A DNA stretch of 19,458 bases from JBFELU01 sp041551965 (GCA_041551965.1 JBFELU010000050.1:1-19458), one strand, 5' to 3'; shown: positions 1 through 7,585, counted from the stretch's first letter. Notes: a model not told the origin generated them from the letters alone. Translations and numbers: made by a program.

Positions 1-1383
1 TGCTCCGACTTCCTGGCCGGCCTCGAGCATTGCGAGGTGGTGATCTTCGGTGACACGGCGCTGTCGGGGAAGAAGATTGCGGCGCTCGGTGATCCGACGC
101 TGGCGGCGATCGCCAGCGAGGAGGCCGGCCGGCTCTACGGGCTCGAGGTGCTGCGAAGCGGGATTGCCAACCGGGGCGAGAACTTCACCCGCTTCGTGGT
201 CGTCTCGTCGCAGCCGGCAGAGATTCCCCCCGGTGTCCCGGCCAAGACCTCCATCGTGATGACCGTGGGCAACCATCCTGGGGCGCTCATGGACGCCCTG
301 GAGGTGTTCACCCGCGCCGACATCAACCTGGTGAAGCTCGAATCGCGGCCGATTCCCTCCAACCCCACCGATGAGCTCTTCTACTTGGACTTCGCCGGAT
401 CGGTGGACGACCCCGAAGTGGCGGCGATGCTCGAAACGCTCACCACCCACACCCACTTCCTCAAGGTGCTGGGCAGCTATCCCTCCCGGGATCTCAGGCC
501 GCGCCCGGAGGCGGCCCCGCCGGGTCCCCGCCGGAAACCGGTCAAAGAGCTGATCGAGGCCCACTCCGGTGAGATCCCCCCCGGGTACCGGCTCGGGAGC
601 CGGGGGCACAAGCGTCACAACACCGTCATCGAGGTGGGCAACGTCCGGCTCGGGGAGGACGATCTGGTGGTGATCGCCGGGCCCTGCTCGGTGGAGTCGT
701 GGGACCAGATCATGACGACCGCCCAGGCGGTCAAGGAGTCCGGCGGCCGCTTGCTCCGGGGTGGCTGCTTCAAGCCTCGCACCTCGCCCTACAGCTTCCA
801 GGGTCTCGGGTTCGAGGGTCTGGAGATGCTGGTCGAGGCCGGCAAGGCGTTCGGCCTCCCCATCGTGACCGAAGTGCTCGCTCCGGAGGACGTTCCCGCC
901 GTTGCCGCCAAGGCCGATGTGCTGCAGATCGGCACCAGGAACATGCAGAACTTCGCCCTGCTCGCGGCGGTGGGTCGGGCCCACCGCCCGGTGATGCTGA
1001 AGCGGGGCATGAGTTCGTCGCTCGACGAGTTGCTCCAGGCGGCCGAGTACATCCTGGCCGAAGGGAACCAGCAGGTCTTCCTGTGCGAACGGGGGATCCG
1101 GACCTTCGAGACCTCGACCCGCAACACCCTCGACCTGAGCGCGGTTCCCGTGTTGCGCGGCCGCACCCATCTTCCGGTGATCGTCGATCCGTCGCATGCG
1201 GCCGGGGAGCGCTCGCTGGTGCCGCCCCTCGCCGTCGCCGGAGCCGCCATCGGGGCCCACGGCATCATGGTCGAGGTCCATCCGGATCCGTCCAGCGCAC
1301 TCAGCGACGGGCCTCAGTCGTTGGACCTGGAACAGTTCGGCCGACTGATGGACGACCTGGGGTTTCGACGGGCAGACGGTTAG
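1..1383 (+). CDS. Prephenate dehydratase-ACT / DAHP synthase fusion (5' partial)
   Basis: The frame is open from base 1, so the N-terminus lies outside the window; 460 residues are visible. Residues 1-75 match the end of prephenate dehydratase (prephenate to phenylpyruvate), with the NFTRF motif at 61-65. Residues 81-160 form the ACT domain typical of that enzyme, with a GALMDAL motif (94-100) and ESRP (114-117), the usual phenylalanine-binding elements. After a proline-rich linker, about residue 200 onward is a complete class I-beta (AroF/TIGR01361-type) DAHP synthase, which condenses phosphoenolpyruvate and erythrose 4-phosphate. The metal and active-site residues of this family are present: Cys229 in GPCSVES, Lys258 in FKPRTSP, His399 in DPSHAAG, Glu425 in EVHPDP and Asp436 in ALSDG. 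The ferredoxin-like regulatory domain of Thermotoga-type enzymes is absent and the ACT domain sits in its place. I infer a bifunctional cytosolic enzyme, perhaps inhibited by phenylalanine. There is no stop or frameshift between the parts. The gene ends tail-to-tail with the next one, overlapping it by 4 bp. Confidence 0.93.
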   Translation, partial: CSDFLAGLEHCEVVIFGDTALSGKKIAALGDPTLAAIASEEAGRLYGLEVLRSGIANRGENFTRFVVVSSQPAEIPPGVPAKTSIVMTVGNHPGALMDALEVFTRADINLVKLESRPIPSNPTDELFYLDFAGSVDDPEVAAMLETLTTHTHFLKVLGSYPSRDLRPRPEAAPPGPRRKPVKELIEAHSGEIPPGYRLGSRGHKRHNTVIEVGNVRLGEDDLVVIAGPCSVESWDQIMTTAQAVKESGGRLLRGGCFKPRTSPYSFQGLGFEGLEMLVEAGKAFGLPIVTEVLAPEDVPAVAAKADVLQIGTRNMQNFALLAAVGRAHRPVMLKRGMSSSLDELLQAAEYILAEGNQQVFLCERGIRTFETSTRNTLDLSAVPVLRGRTHLPVIVDPSHAAGERSLVPPLAVAGAAIGAHGIMVEVHPDPSSALSDGPQSLDLEQFGRLMDDLGFRRADG

Positions 1384-3053
1384 CGATAAGGGCCGTGGTC
1401 GACGGGACAGCCGGACCCGTGCTCCCACGGGATGGCCCGCTGATTCAGGAGCCACGCCGTGAGGTCGGCGTCGGGCGTTCCGTCGCGATCGCCGCCCAAG
1501 TACACCGTGATTGATCCATCCCGATCCATGAAGAGCAGGTCCTCCCAGCCGTCTCCGTCGAGATCGGCCGGGTGGGGCCCGTCGTTGTGAACACCGATGG
1601 CCGTCGTCAGCGTCTCCGAGAGTGCAAAACCATCGCCCCCCGCCAGGATGAACAGCGTGGCAGGATCGCCGGGTCCGAGTGCGTAGAGATCGGGAATCCA
1701 GTCCGCGTCGCGGCGGCCCAGCGCGTAGCGCCAGCCGGGGTCCCCGTCGAGGGGCACCACGATGGGGACCGAGGGCTCCAGGTCGGGACCGAGCCGGATC
1801 TCGATGGTGGTCGGTGATCCCGGCACCACGATGTAGAGGTCGCTGATCCCGTCGCGATCGTGATCGGCGAGGAGCAATCTCGCATCGGCGCCCACCCCTT
1901 CGGTGAGGCGGGTCGGGAGATGGCGGGTGAACTCCGAGATGAACGTGTAGATGGTGACAACGATGTCGCCGTTGCCGGGAGCCAACTCCCACAGGTCGGG
2001 TCGCCCATCCCCGGTGGCGTCGGCGAAGGCCGCCGGGTACGACGGATCGGGGCCGTGCGGGGTCGGTCCGGTCGTGGTGCACGTGTTGAACCGATGGATC
2101 GCCCCGGCCGTCGTGATGGTGACGCCCCCGTCCGGGCCCGCCGTGACGAGCCGCACCCCGTCGGGGGCACCGTCGCGATCCATGTCCACGGCGAACTGTC
2201 GGGAGCCGTCGCCGGCCGGGCCGAGGCCGGTCCCGAACCGAACCGACCGGGTGAAGCTCCCGGCCGGTGTCCGGGGCGGGATCGGCTCGGGCATCGGGTA
2301 CTCGGGCGTGTGGAGCGGACCCATCCAGGAGAAGTGCATGGGATCCTTGATCTGCTGCCAGCTACCTCCCCAGCACCACCCGGCTCGAACCCACGCATCC
2401 ACGAACCACGCCGGCATGTCGGTGATCAGGACGTTGTCTTCTCGGTACGGATTCGTGTCGGCGTTGACGTCGATGGCGGCCCCGATGGCGTGGAACGACA
2501 GGTAGCGATTTGGTGGCACGGTGGCGGGACGGAAGCTGAAGACGGACGCGGGGTCGAGTGGATACGACCTTCCGGCCGACTTCTCCTGCTCCAGGTTCTC
2601 GATAACGGCTTGAAGCGCCGGAGCCACTCGATCGTGGACGAAGACGGTGACGGGCGGCAGCGGGTCGGCATTGGGGAGCTGCATTGCGACGAGGTGATCG
2701 CGGACCTCGGCCATGTCACGGCCAAAGAACTCGGCCCACGGGCCACCCAGGACCTGGGTGTCGGGGACGTCGCCCTCGGAGTCGGCATAGGGGCCGCGAA
2801 TCCCTTGCGGCGCGTGGCAGCCGGGTGACTCGTTGAAAGTGGGTAGGGGCCCGTGGGGGGATTCGGTGGGTGGGGACAGATGGTCCGCCACGATGGTTGC
2901 GGGCGTCGGCCGGTCCCCGAGCTCCTCCGCGTTCCCTGCGGTGGTGGAGGTCGGGGACGATGTCGCGAGAACCGTCGGCGGGCTCGTTGCCGTGTCCGAG
3001 CAGGCGGCGAGCACGAGAGCGAGAGCGAGCACCAACGCCGTCGGGGCTTGCAT
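1380..3053 (-). CDS. Lipoprotein with M15-type zinc peptidase domain and FG-GAP/VCBS-like repeats
   Basis: 557 residues starting at ATG 3053. The N-terminus is a short hydrophobic stretch ending in the lipobox LAAC with Cys18, so the protein should be lipidated and exported. A low-complexity Thr/Ser/Pro tether follows. Residues about 100-245 resemble the M15 (VanY/D-Ala-D-Ala carboxypeptidase-like) fold: SFHAIGAAID carries ligands His188 and Asp195, and DPMHFSW carries His240. The second half holds about five acidic repeats of the FG-GAP/VCBS type, such as DRDGAPDG, DATGDGRPDL, DHDRDGISDL and DLDGDGWEDL, which usually bind calcium and fold as a beta-propeller. Probable role: cell-wall peptide hydrolysis at the cell surface, substrate unknown. 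The open frame continues upstream to 3389, but that extension lies inside the glycosyltransferase gene and lacks a signal peptide. A TACGAT hexamer ends 6 bases before the ATG and there is no SD, so the message is probably leaderless. Confidence 0.85.
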   Translation of the reverse strand: MQAPTALVLALALVLAACSDTATSPPTVLATSSPTSTTAGNAEELGDRPTPATIVADHLSPPTESPHGPLPTFNESPGCHAPQGIRGPYADSEGDVPDTQVLGGPWAEFFGRDMAEVRDHLVAMQLPNADPLPPVTVFVHDRVAPALQAVIENLEQEKSAGRSYPLDPASVFSFRPATVPPNRYLSFHAIGAAIDVNADTNPYREDNVLITDMPAWFVDAWVRAGWCWGGSWQQIKDPMHFSWMGPLHTPEYPMPEPIPPRTPAGSFTRSVRFGTGLGPAGDGSRQFAVDMDRDGAPDGVRLVTAGPDGGVTITTAGAIHRFNTCTTTGPTPHGPDPSYPAAFADATGDGRPDLWELAPGNGDIVVTIYTFISEFTRHLPTRLTEGVGADARLLLADHDRDGISDLYIVVPGSPTTIEIRLGPDLEPSVPIVVPLDGDPGWRYALGRRDADWIPDLYALGPGDPATLFILAGGDGFALSETLTTAIGVHNDGPHPADLDGDGWEDLLFMDRDGSITVYLGGDRDGTPDADLTAWLLNQRAIPWEHGSGCPVDHGPYR

Positions 3054-3059
3054 CTCGGA

Positions 3060-3065
3060 ATCGTA
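3060..3065 (-). promoter_or_regulatory. Leaderless -10 element for the M15 lipoprotein
   Basis: On the minus strand TACGAT is followed by six bases (tccgag) and then ATG 3053. This fits TANNNT with a transcription start at or next to the start codon. No SD-like purine run lies between, and no clear -35 element was identified. Confidence 0.5.
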
Positions 3066-3076
3066 CGGCGGCGATC

Positions 3077-4051
3077 TCAGCGTCGTGGTGGCCCGATCAG
3101 GAAGCCCAGGCCCCAGGCGAGGTGCATCACGGGGAGGACGAGGGGAAGCAGGAGAGCAGCACGACTGCGTCGTCGCACCCACCCCGCGATCGTGGTTCCG
3201 AAGACTGCCAGCAGATAGGCACCGGGGACGACGACGGCGGCCCATCGCCAGGGAGTGAGTAGCAGCGCCGCCGAACCGATCAGGCCGATCACGAAGACCG
3301 GTGGCACCAGCTGGCGCCACCGCAGAGCCCGGGGATGTTTCCGTACCACCGCCCGCTTCCAGCGTCCGTAGCCGAAGTACTGGCGCCACAGCGCGCGCAG
3401 CGACCGGCGCGGGCGGTAGGCGACTTGGAGCTCGGGATCGAAGTGGACGACGCCCCCGGCGGCTCGTAGCCGGTAGTTGAGCTCGGCATCCTGGCTTCGC
3501 GCCAGGCTCTCGTCGAATCCTCCGGCCCGCTCCAGCGAGGTCCTCCGAAATACCCCGAGATAGACGGTGTCGGTCGGCCCGGCCCGTCCTCCCGTCCGAT
3601 ATCGGGCATCACCCACGCCGAGTGGGGTGGTCTGTGCCACGGCGATGGCCCGTTGGAGCGTGGTCTCGCCCTCGGCCGCCTGCACCCCGCCCACGTTGTC
3701 GGCACCGGTCTCGGCGAGCACGGCGACGGCGCGCGCCACGTAGCCGGGCGGGAGGACGGCGTGAGCGTCGCAACGAGCCACGACCGCGCCCGATGAGGCG
3801 GCGATCGCCAGATTGAGACCCGCCGCAGTGCCCCCGCTGGGGTTGTCGATCACCGTGACCCGGGGTTCACCGGCGAATTGGGCGAGAACCTCGGCGGTGC
3901 CGTCACGGCTGGGTCCGTGGGCAACCACCACATCGAGCGGTCCGGCGTAATCCTGGTCGAGCGCGCTCCGGATCGATGCGACCACGGTGGTGGCTGCGTC
4001 GAGGACGGGTAGGACGATGGAGACGGCCGGCGGAGCAGGATCCTCAGCCAA
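3077..4051 (-). CDS. Family 2 glycosyltransferase, ExoA-like, with C-terminal membrane segments
   Basis: About 324 residues from a proposed TTG start at 4051, which overlaps the end of glnR by 8 bp. The N-terminal half is a GT-A fold: AVSIVLPVLD at the start, a DGTAEVL nucleotide-sugar segment, and a CDAHAVLPPGY metal-site region in place of DXD. Then come AGGFDESLARSQDAELNYRL, where the acidic residues mark the acceptor/catalytic loop, and a basic WRQYFGYGRWK segment seen in ExoA-like (succinoglycan-type) transferases. The C-terminus has two or three hydrophobic segments (from VPPVFVIGLIGSAALLL to LPLVLPVMHLAWGLGFLIG), so the enzyme is probably tied to the inner face of the membrane. Likely role: adding a sugar to a polyprenyl-linked or surface glycan; donor and acceptor unknown. 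No other polysaccharide genes are visible nearby. The start is uncertain: a GTG further upstream inside glnR is possible, and no strong SD was found for either. Confidence 0.85.
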   Translation of the reverse strand: MAEDPAPPAVSIVLPVLDAATTVVASIRSALDQDYAGPLDVVVAHGPSRDGTAEVLAQFAGEPRVTVIDNPSGGTAAGLNLAIAASSGAVVARCDAHAVLPPGYVARAVAVLAETGADNVGGVQAAEGETTLQRAIAVAQTTPLGVGDARYRTGGRAGPTDTVYLGVFRRTSLERAGGFDESLARSQDAELNYRLRAAGGVVHFDPELQVAYRPRRSLRALWRQYFGYGRWKRAVVRKHPRALRWRQLVPPVFVIGLIGSAALLLTPWRWAAVVVPGAYLLAVFGTTIAGWVRRRSRAALLLPLVLPVMHLAWGLGFLIGPPRR

Positions 4052-4688
4052 ATCGGTAGCCCACGGATCGGACCGTCGTGATCCACCCGGCGCGCTCCTC
4101 ACCGAGCTTGGCCCGCAGCCGGCGCACGTGGACGTCGACGGTGCGGGCACCGCCGAAGTAGTCGTAGCCCCAGACCCGCTCCAGCAGCTGCTCCCGGCTC
4201 CACACCCGGCCCTGGTGGGCCACGAAGAAATGGAGCAACTCGTACTCCATGAACGTGAGATCGATGGGCACGTCCCCCAGAGTGGCCTGATAGGTGGCGA
4301 GATCGAGGGTCAAGTCCTTGAAGGTGATGGTCTCGTCCGCATCGACGGCCGCGGTGTTGAGCCGGCGAAGGCGGAGGGCCAGCTCGTCGCGGTCGATGGG
4401 GCTGAGCACGAAGTCGTCGAAATCATCGGTGTCGTCGAGCAGTGCCGTTTGCAGGCGGGTGGCGACGATCAGGCTCGGGATTCCCAGCGACCGCTTGCAC
4501 CGGCGGGCGAGGGCGAGACCGGTCTCGGGGTCGTCGCCGAGTTCGACGACGAGCGCCGTCCACCCTCCGGCGGGCTCGCGGTCCGCTACCTCGGACGTGT
4601 CGGCCACCGGGACCGGACGGAAGCCGGCCTCGATCAGACGATCCGTGAGGGTGACGGTCGGCTCGGCGGGATGGACTGCGACGAACAT
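4044..4688 (-). CDS. glnR: GlnR-like OmpR-family nitrogen regulator
   Basis: 214 residues. The C-terminal half (about 122-214) is an OmpR/PhoB winged helix almost motif-for-motif like actinobacterial GlnR: DLTFMEYELL, GRVWSREQLLERVWGYDYFG, RTVDVHVRRLRAKLG and TVRSVGYRF. The N-terminal receiver (1-115) is divergent. The strand that normally ends in the phospho-acceptor aspartate reads ALVVEL, with Glu49 near that point, which suits an orphan regulator not driven by phosphorylation, as is known for GlnR. Its role in the family is activating and repressing ammonium-assimilation genes. The start ATG overlaps the stop of the upstream glutamine synthetase by one base (TGATG), indicating translational coupling. 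No histidine kinase gene is next to it. The open frame runs upstream to 5159 only as a shadow of the synthetase gene. Directly upstream lie glnA2 and the divergent glnA, the expected targets, which strengthens the identification. Confidence 0.88.
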   Translation of the reverse strand: MFVAVHPAEPTVTLTDRLIEAGFRPVPVADTSEVADREPAGGWTALVVELGDDPETGLALARRCKRSLGIPSLIVATRLQTALLDDTDDFDDFVLSPIDRDELALRLRRLNTAAVDADETITFKDLTLDLATYQATLGDVPIDLTFMEYELLHFFVAHQGRVWSREQLLERVWGYDYFGGARTVDVHVRRLRAKLGEERAGWITTVRSVGYRFG

Positions 4689-6016
4689 CAGAGAACGGGA
4701 AGGTACTCGATCAGCTCGTAGCGGGAAACATGGCGCTGGTAACGCTCCCATTCCTTGCGCTTGTTCCGCAGGAACCACTCGAACACGTGCTCCCCCAGCG
4801 CTCCGGCGACCAGTTCCGAACGCTCCATCGCATCGAGGGCCTGAGCGAGCGTCCCGGGGAGCCGGGTGACCCCGGCTGCGACGCGCTCCTCGGTCGTCAG
4901 CGTGTTGATGTTGGTGGTGGTTTCCGGAGGCAACTCGAAGTCGTTCTCGATGCCGCTCAGACCGGCCGCCAGGATCACCGAGAACGCCAGGTAGGGATTG
5001 CAGGCGGGATCGGGGGACCGATATTCGATGCGGGTGCTCGTCGGCTTGCCCTTCTTGGGGGTCGGGATCCGTACCAAGGCGGACTGGTTGTTGCGGGCCC
5101 ACGTGATGAATACCGGGGCCTCGAAGCCGTCGACGAGCCGCTTGTAGGAGTTCACCCACTGGTTGGTCACGGCGGTGATCTCGGGAGCGTGAGTGAGGAG
5201 CCCTGCGATGAATCCCCGTGCCACCTTGGAGAGCCCGTACTCGCCCCCCGCTTGGTGGAAGGCGTTCTTGTCGCCTTCGAACAGCGAGAGATGCAGGTGG
5301 AGGGCGGTGCCGTCGTGGCCTTCCAGGGGCTTGGGCATGAAGGTGGCGTAGATCCCGTTCTCCAAGGCCACTTCCTTGACCGCGAGACGGGTGGTCATGA
5401 GCGTGTCGGCCATCGTGAGCGCGTCGGTGTAGCGGAGATCGAGTTCGTGCTGGCTGGGCGCCACCTCGTGGTGGGAGAGCTCGACCGGGATCCCGAGACT
5501 CTCCAGCACCATGATCGTGCGGCGGCGGTACTCCTGGGCCACGTCGAGAGGAGTGAGATCGAAGTAGCCCCCCTGATCGAGCACTTCCGGTTCGGGGCCC
5601 GAATTGCGGAAGTAGAAGTATTCCACCTCGGGCCCGACGTAGAACGAGAAGCCCAGATCGGCCGCCCGCTCCAGGTTGCGCATCAGCACGGAGCGGGGGT
5701 CACCCTCGAACGGCTCGCCGTCGGGAGTGACGATGTTGCAGAACATCCGGGCGACGCCGGCGTGTTCCCCCTTCCAGGGCAGGATCTGGAACGTGGTGGG
5801 ATCGGGGCGGGCCAGCATGTCTGCTTCCTGCACCCGGGAGAAGCCGTCGATGGCGGAGCCATCGAACTGCATGCCTTCTTCGAAGGCGGTCTCCAGCTCG
5901 GCCGGGGTGATCGCAAAGGACTTGAGGAAGCCCAGGACGTCGGTGAACCAGAGTCGGATGAAGCGGATCCCCCGCTCCTCGACGGTGCGAAGGACGTAGT
6001 CCTCTTGTTTCGCCAT
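4688..6016 (-). CDS. glnA2: Glutamine synthetase type I, GlnA2-like (no adenylylation site)
   Basis: 442 residues, the usual length of the shorter class I-alpha enzymes such as mycobacterial GlnA2. It makes glutamine from glutamate, ammonia and ATP in the cytosol as a dodecamer. Family motifs in order: RLWFTDVLGFLKS, FDGSAIDGF, GPEVEYFYF (metal-binding Glu), SHHEVAPSQHELDLRY, the ATP-site region KPLEGHDGTALHLHLS (a variant of the common NGSGMHxHxS form), NQWVNSYKRLV, and RIEYRSPDPACNPYLAFS. The region that carries the adenylylated tyrosine in class I-beta enzymes reads FELPPETTTN here and has no tyrosine, so GlnE control is unlikely. The SD GGAGG (6025-6021) lies four bases before the ATG. 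The gene is divergent from glnA and coupled to glnR downstream. The symbol follows the mycobacterial pattern; whether this copy supports bulk nitrogen assimilation or acts on another substrate cannot be read from sequence. Confidence 0.92.
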   Translation of the reverse strand: MAKQEDYVLRTVEERGIRFIRLWFTDVLGFLKSFAITPAELETAFEEGMQFDGSAIDGFSRVQEADMLARPDPTTFQILPWKGEHAGVARMFCNIVTPDGEPFEGDPRSVLMRNLERAADLGFSFYVGPEVEYFYFRNSGPEPEVLDQGGYFDLTPLDVAQEYRRRTIMVLESLGIPVELSHHEVAPSQHELDLRYTDALTMADTLMTTRLAVKEVALENGIYATFMPKPLEGHDGTALHLHLSLFEGDKNAFHQAGGEYGLSKVARGFIAGLLTHAPEITAVTNQWVNSYKRLVDGFEAPVFITWARNNQSALVRIPTPKKGKPTSTRIEYRSPDPACNPYLAFSVILAAGLSGIENDFELPPETTTNINTLTTEERVAAGVTRLPGTLAQALDAMERSELVAGALGEHVFEWFLRNKRKEWERYQRHVSRYELIEYLPVL

Positions 6017-6033
6017 ATGACCTCCGGCGACTC

Positions 6034-6039
6034 ATGGTA
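6034..6039 (-). promoter_or_regulatory. Putative -10 element for glnA2-glnR
   Basis: The minus strand reads TACCAT here, a TANNNT hexamer 17 bases before the glnA2 start codon. Transcription would begin near 6027, leaving a short leader containing the GGAGG SD at 6025-6021. The GlnR-like pentamer array then lies upstream of the -35 region, a typical activator position. Confidence 0.4.
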
Positions 6040-6067
6040 CGGGAGGCCGCCCGGACCGGGAAGGGGG

Positions 6068-6116
6068 GTCGCCCCTGCGAAACACACTGTTCACATTGGG
6101 GCAATCGGCCGGTAAC
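6068..6116. promoter_or_regulatory. Candidate GlnR box array between glnA2 and glnA
   Basis: Five pentamers start at exactly 11-base steps: GTCGC (6068), GAAAC (6079), TTCAC (6090), GCAAT (6101) and GTAAC (6112). The known actinobacterial GlnR operator alternates gTnAC and GaAAC with six-base gaps. Against that pattern the mismatches are 1, 0, 1, 2 and 0. The position in the 147-bp divergent intergenic region, beside a glnR gene, supports a shared GlnR operator for both synthetase promoters. Not tested by matrix scoring. Confidence 0.5.
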
Positions 6117-6147
6117 GCCACGGCGGTACAACTCGCGGCGCACTATC

Positions 6148-6153
6148 AAGGAG
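6148..6153 (+). promoter_or_regulatory. Ribosome binding site of glnA
   Basis: AAGGAG lies ten bases before ATG 6164 and fixes the glnA start. It contrasts with the SD-less starts elsewhere in the window, so this message has a real 5' leader. Confidence 0.75.
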
Positions 6154-6163
6154 TACCACCACC

Positions 6164-7585
6164 ATGGCGTCACCAAAGGACGTCCTCGCCATGGTCGCCG
6201 ATGGCGGCTACGAGTTCGTCGATCTTCGGTTCTGTGATCTGCCGGGACAGGTCCAGCACTTCACGATCCCGTCGTCGCAGCTGACCGAGGACGGCTTCGA
6301 GGAGGGATACGGGTTCGACGGATCCTCGATCCGCGGGTTTCAGGAGATCCAGGAGTCGGACATGATCCTGATGCCCGACCCGGACACGGCCGTCGACGAT
6401 CCCTTCCGCGACCTCAAGACCCTGATCGTCTACTGCTGGGTCAAGGACCCCCTCACCGGCCAGCCCTACGAGAAGGATCCCCGGTTCGTCGCTCAGAAGG
6501 CGGAGAACTACCTGCGCAGCACCGGCCTCGCCGATGCCTCCTACTGGGGTCCAGAGGCCGAGTTCTACGTCTTCGACTCGGCGCGGTTCGACCAGAACCA
6601 GAACTCCGCCTTCTACGAAGTCGACTCGGTCGAGGGAGCCTGGAACAGCGGTGCCGACGAGCCGGGCGGCAACCTGGCCTACAAGCCCCGCTTCAAGGAG
6701 GGGTACTTCCCGGTACCCCCGACGGACCACTATCAGGACCTGCGGTCGGAGATGACCAAACGCCTCACCGAGGCCGGCATCGAGGTGGAGGTGCACCACC
6801 ACGAGGTCGGGACGGCCGGCCAGGCCGAGATCGATATCAAGTACGGCCCGCTGCTGCAGGTCGCCGATCAGGTGACCCTCTTCAAGTACATCGTGAAGAA
6901 CGTGGCCTGGGAGCACGGCAAGACGGTGACCTTCATGCCCAAGCCGATCTACCAGGACAACGGCTCGGGAATGCACACGCACCAGAGCCTGTGGCTGGAC
7001 GGCAAGCCGCTGTTCTACGACGAGTCCGGGTACGCCGGGCTCTCCGACATGGCCCGGTACTACGTGGGTGGGCTGCTCAAGCATGCCGGCGCGGTGCTGG
7101 CGTTCGCCGCACCGACCACCAACTCATATCGACGCCTGGTGCCCGGGTACGAGGCTCCGGTCAATCTGGTGTACAGCCAGCGCAACCGGTCGGCGGCGGT
7201 GCGGGTGCCGGTCTACTCGCAGAAGCCGGCCGCCAAGCGGCTCGAGTTCCGGTGCCCGGATCCGTCGGCGAATCCCTACCTGGCCTTCGCCGCCATGTTG
7301 ATGGCGGGACTGGATGGGATCGCCAATCAGATCGATCCGGGCGCTCCGGTCGACAAGGATCTCTACGACCTGCCCCCGGAGGAACTGGCTCAGGTGCCTT
7401 CGGTCCCCGGATCGCTGGAGGAGAGTCTTCTGGCGCTGGAGCAGGATCACGAGTTCCTCCTGGCGGGAGGTGTCTTCACCGAAGGCCTGATCGCAGATTG
7501 GATCGCCTACAAGCGGTCGGCCGAAGTCGACGAGGTGCGACTGCGCCCCCATCCCTACGAGTTCAAGCTCTACTACGACATCTAG
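6164..7585 (+). CDS. glnA: Glutamine synthetase type I-beta (GlnA), adenylylatable
   Basis: 473 residues, the standard length of bacterial GlnA. It is the ATP-dependent glutamate-ammonia ligase of primary nitrogen assimilation, a cytosolic dodecamer. Motifs seen: GFDGSSIRGFQEIQESDM, YWGPEAEFYVFD, VHHHEVGTAGQAEIDIKY, the ATP-binding MPKPIYQDNGSGMHTHQS, TTNSYRRLVPGYEAP, and KRLEFRCPDPSANPYLAF. Tyr401 in DKDLYDLPPEE is the adenylylation site by which GlnE normally switches the enzyme off under nitrogen excess. The C-terminal HPYEFKLYYDI is typical of the family. It is divergent from glnA2-glnR and shares the candidate GlnR operator region. The AAGGAG SD supports the chosen start. Ordinary base composition and no missing residues; this is the most secure call in the window. 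Confidence 0.97.
   Translation: MASPKDVLAMVADGGYEFVDLRFCDLPGQVQHFTIPSSQLTEDGFEEGYGFDGSSIRGFQEIQESDMILMPDPDTAVDDPFRDLKTLIVYCWVKDPLTGQPYEKDPRFVAQKAENYLRSTGLADASYWGPEAEFYVFDSARFDQNQNSAFYEVDSVEGAWNSGADEPGGNLAYKPRFKEGYFPVPPTDHYQDLRSEMTKRLTEAGIEVEVHHHEVGTAGQAEIDIKYGPLLQVADQVTLFKYIVKNVAWEHGKTVTFMPKPIYQDNGSGMHTHQSLWLDGKPLFYDESGYAGLSDMARYYVGGLLKHAGAVLAFAAPTTNSYRRLVPGYEAPVNLVYSQRNRSAAVRVPVYSQKPAAKRLEFRCPDPSANPYLAFAAMLMAGLDGIANQIDPGAPVDKDLYDLPPEELAQVPSVPGSLEESLLALEQDHEFLLAGGVFTEGLIADWIAYKRSAEVDEVRLRPHPYEFKLYYDI

Noticed and set aside
1380..1383. Missing terminator between tail-to-tail genes at 1383
   Set aside because: The 4-bp overlap of stops leaves no intergenic space, and no hairpin was seen. This is compact gene packing and not a special feature.
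3054..3389. N-terminal extension of the M15 lipoprotein frame to 3389
   Set aside because: It lies inside the glycosyltransferase gene and is low-complexity shadow sequence; the lipobox signal begins at ATG 3053.
4689..5159. N-terminal extension of the GlnR frame
   Set aside because: It is a shadow of the glnA2 coding sequence; GlnR homologues begin at the TGATG-coupled ATG 4688.
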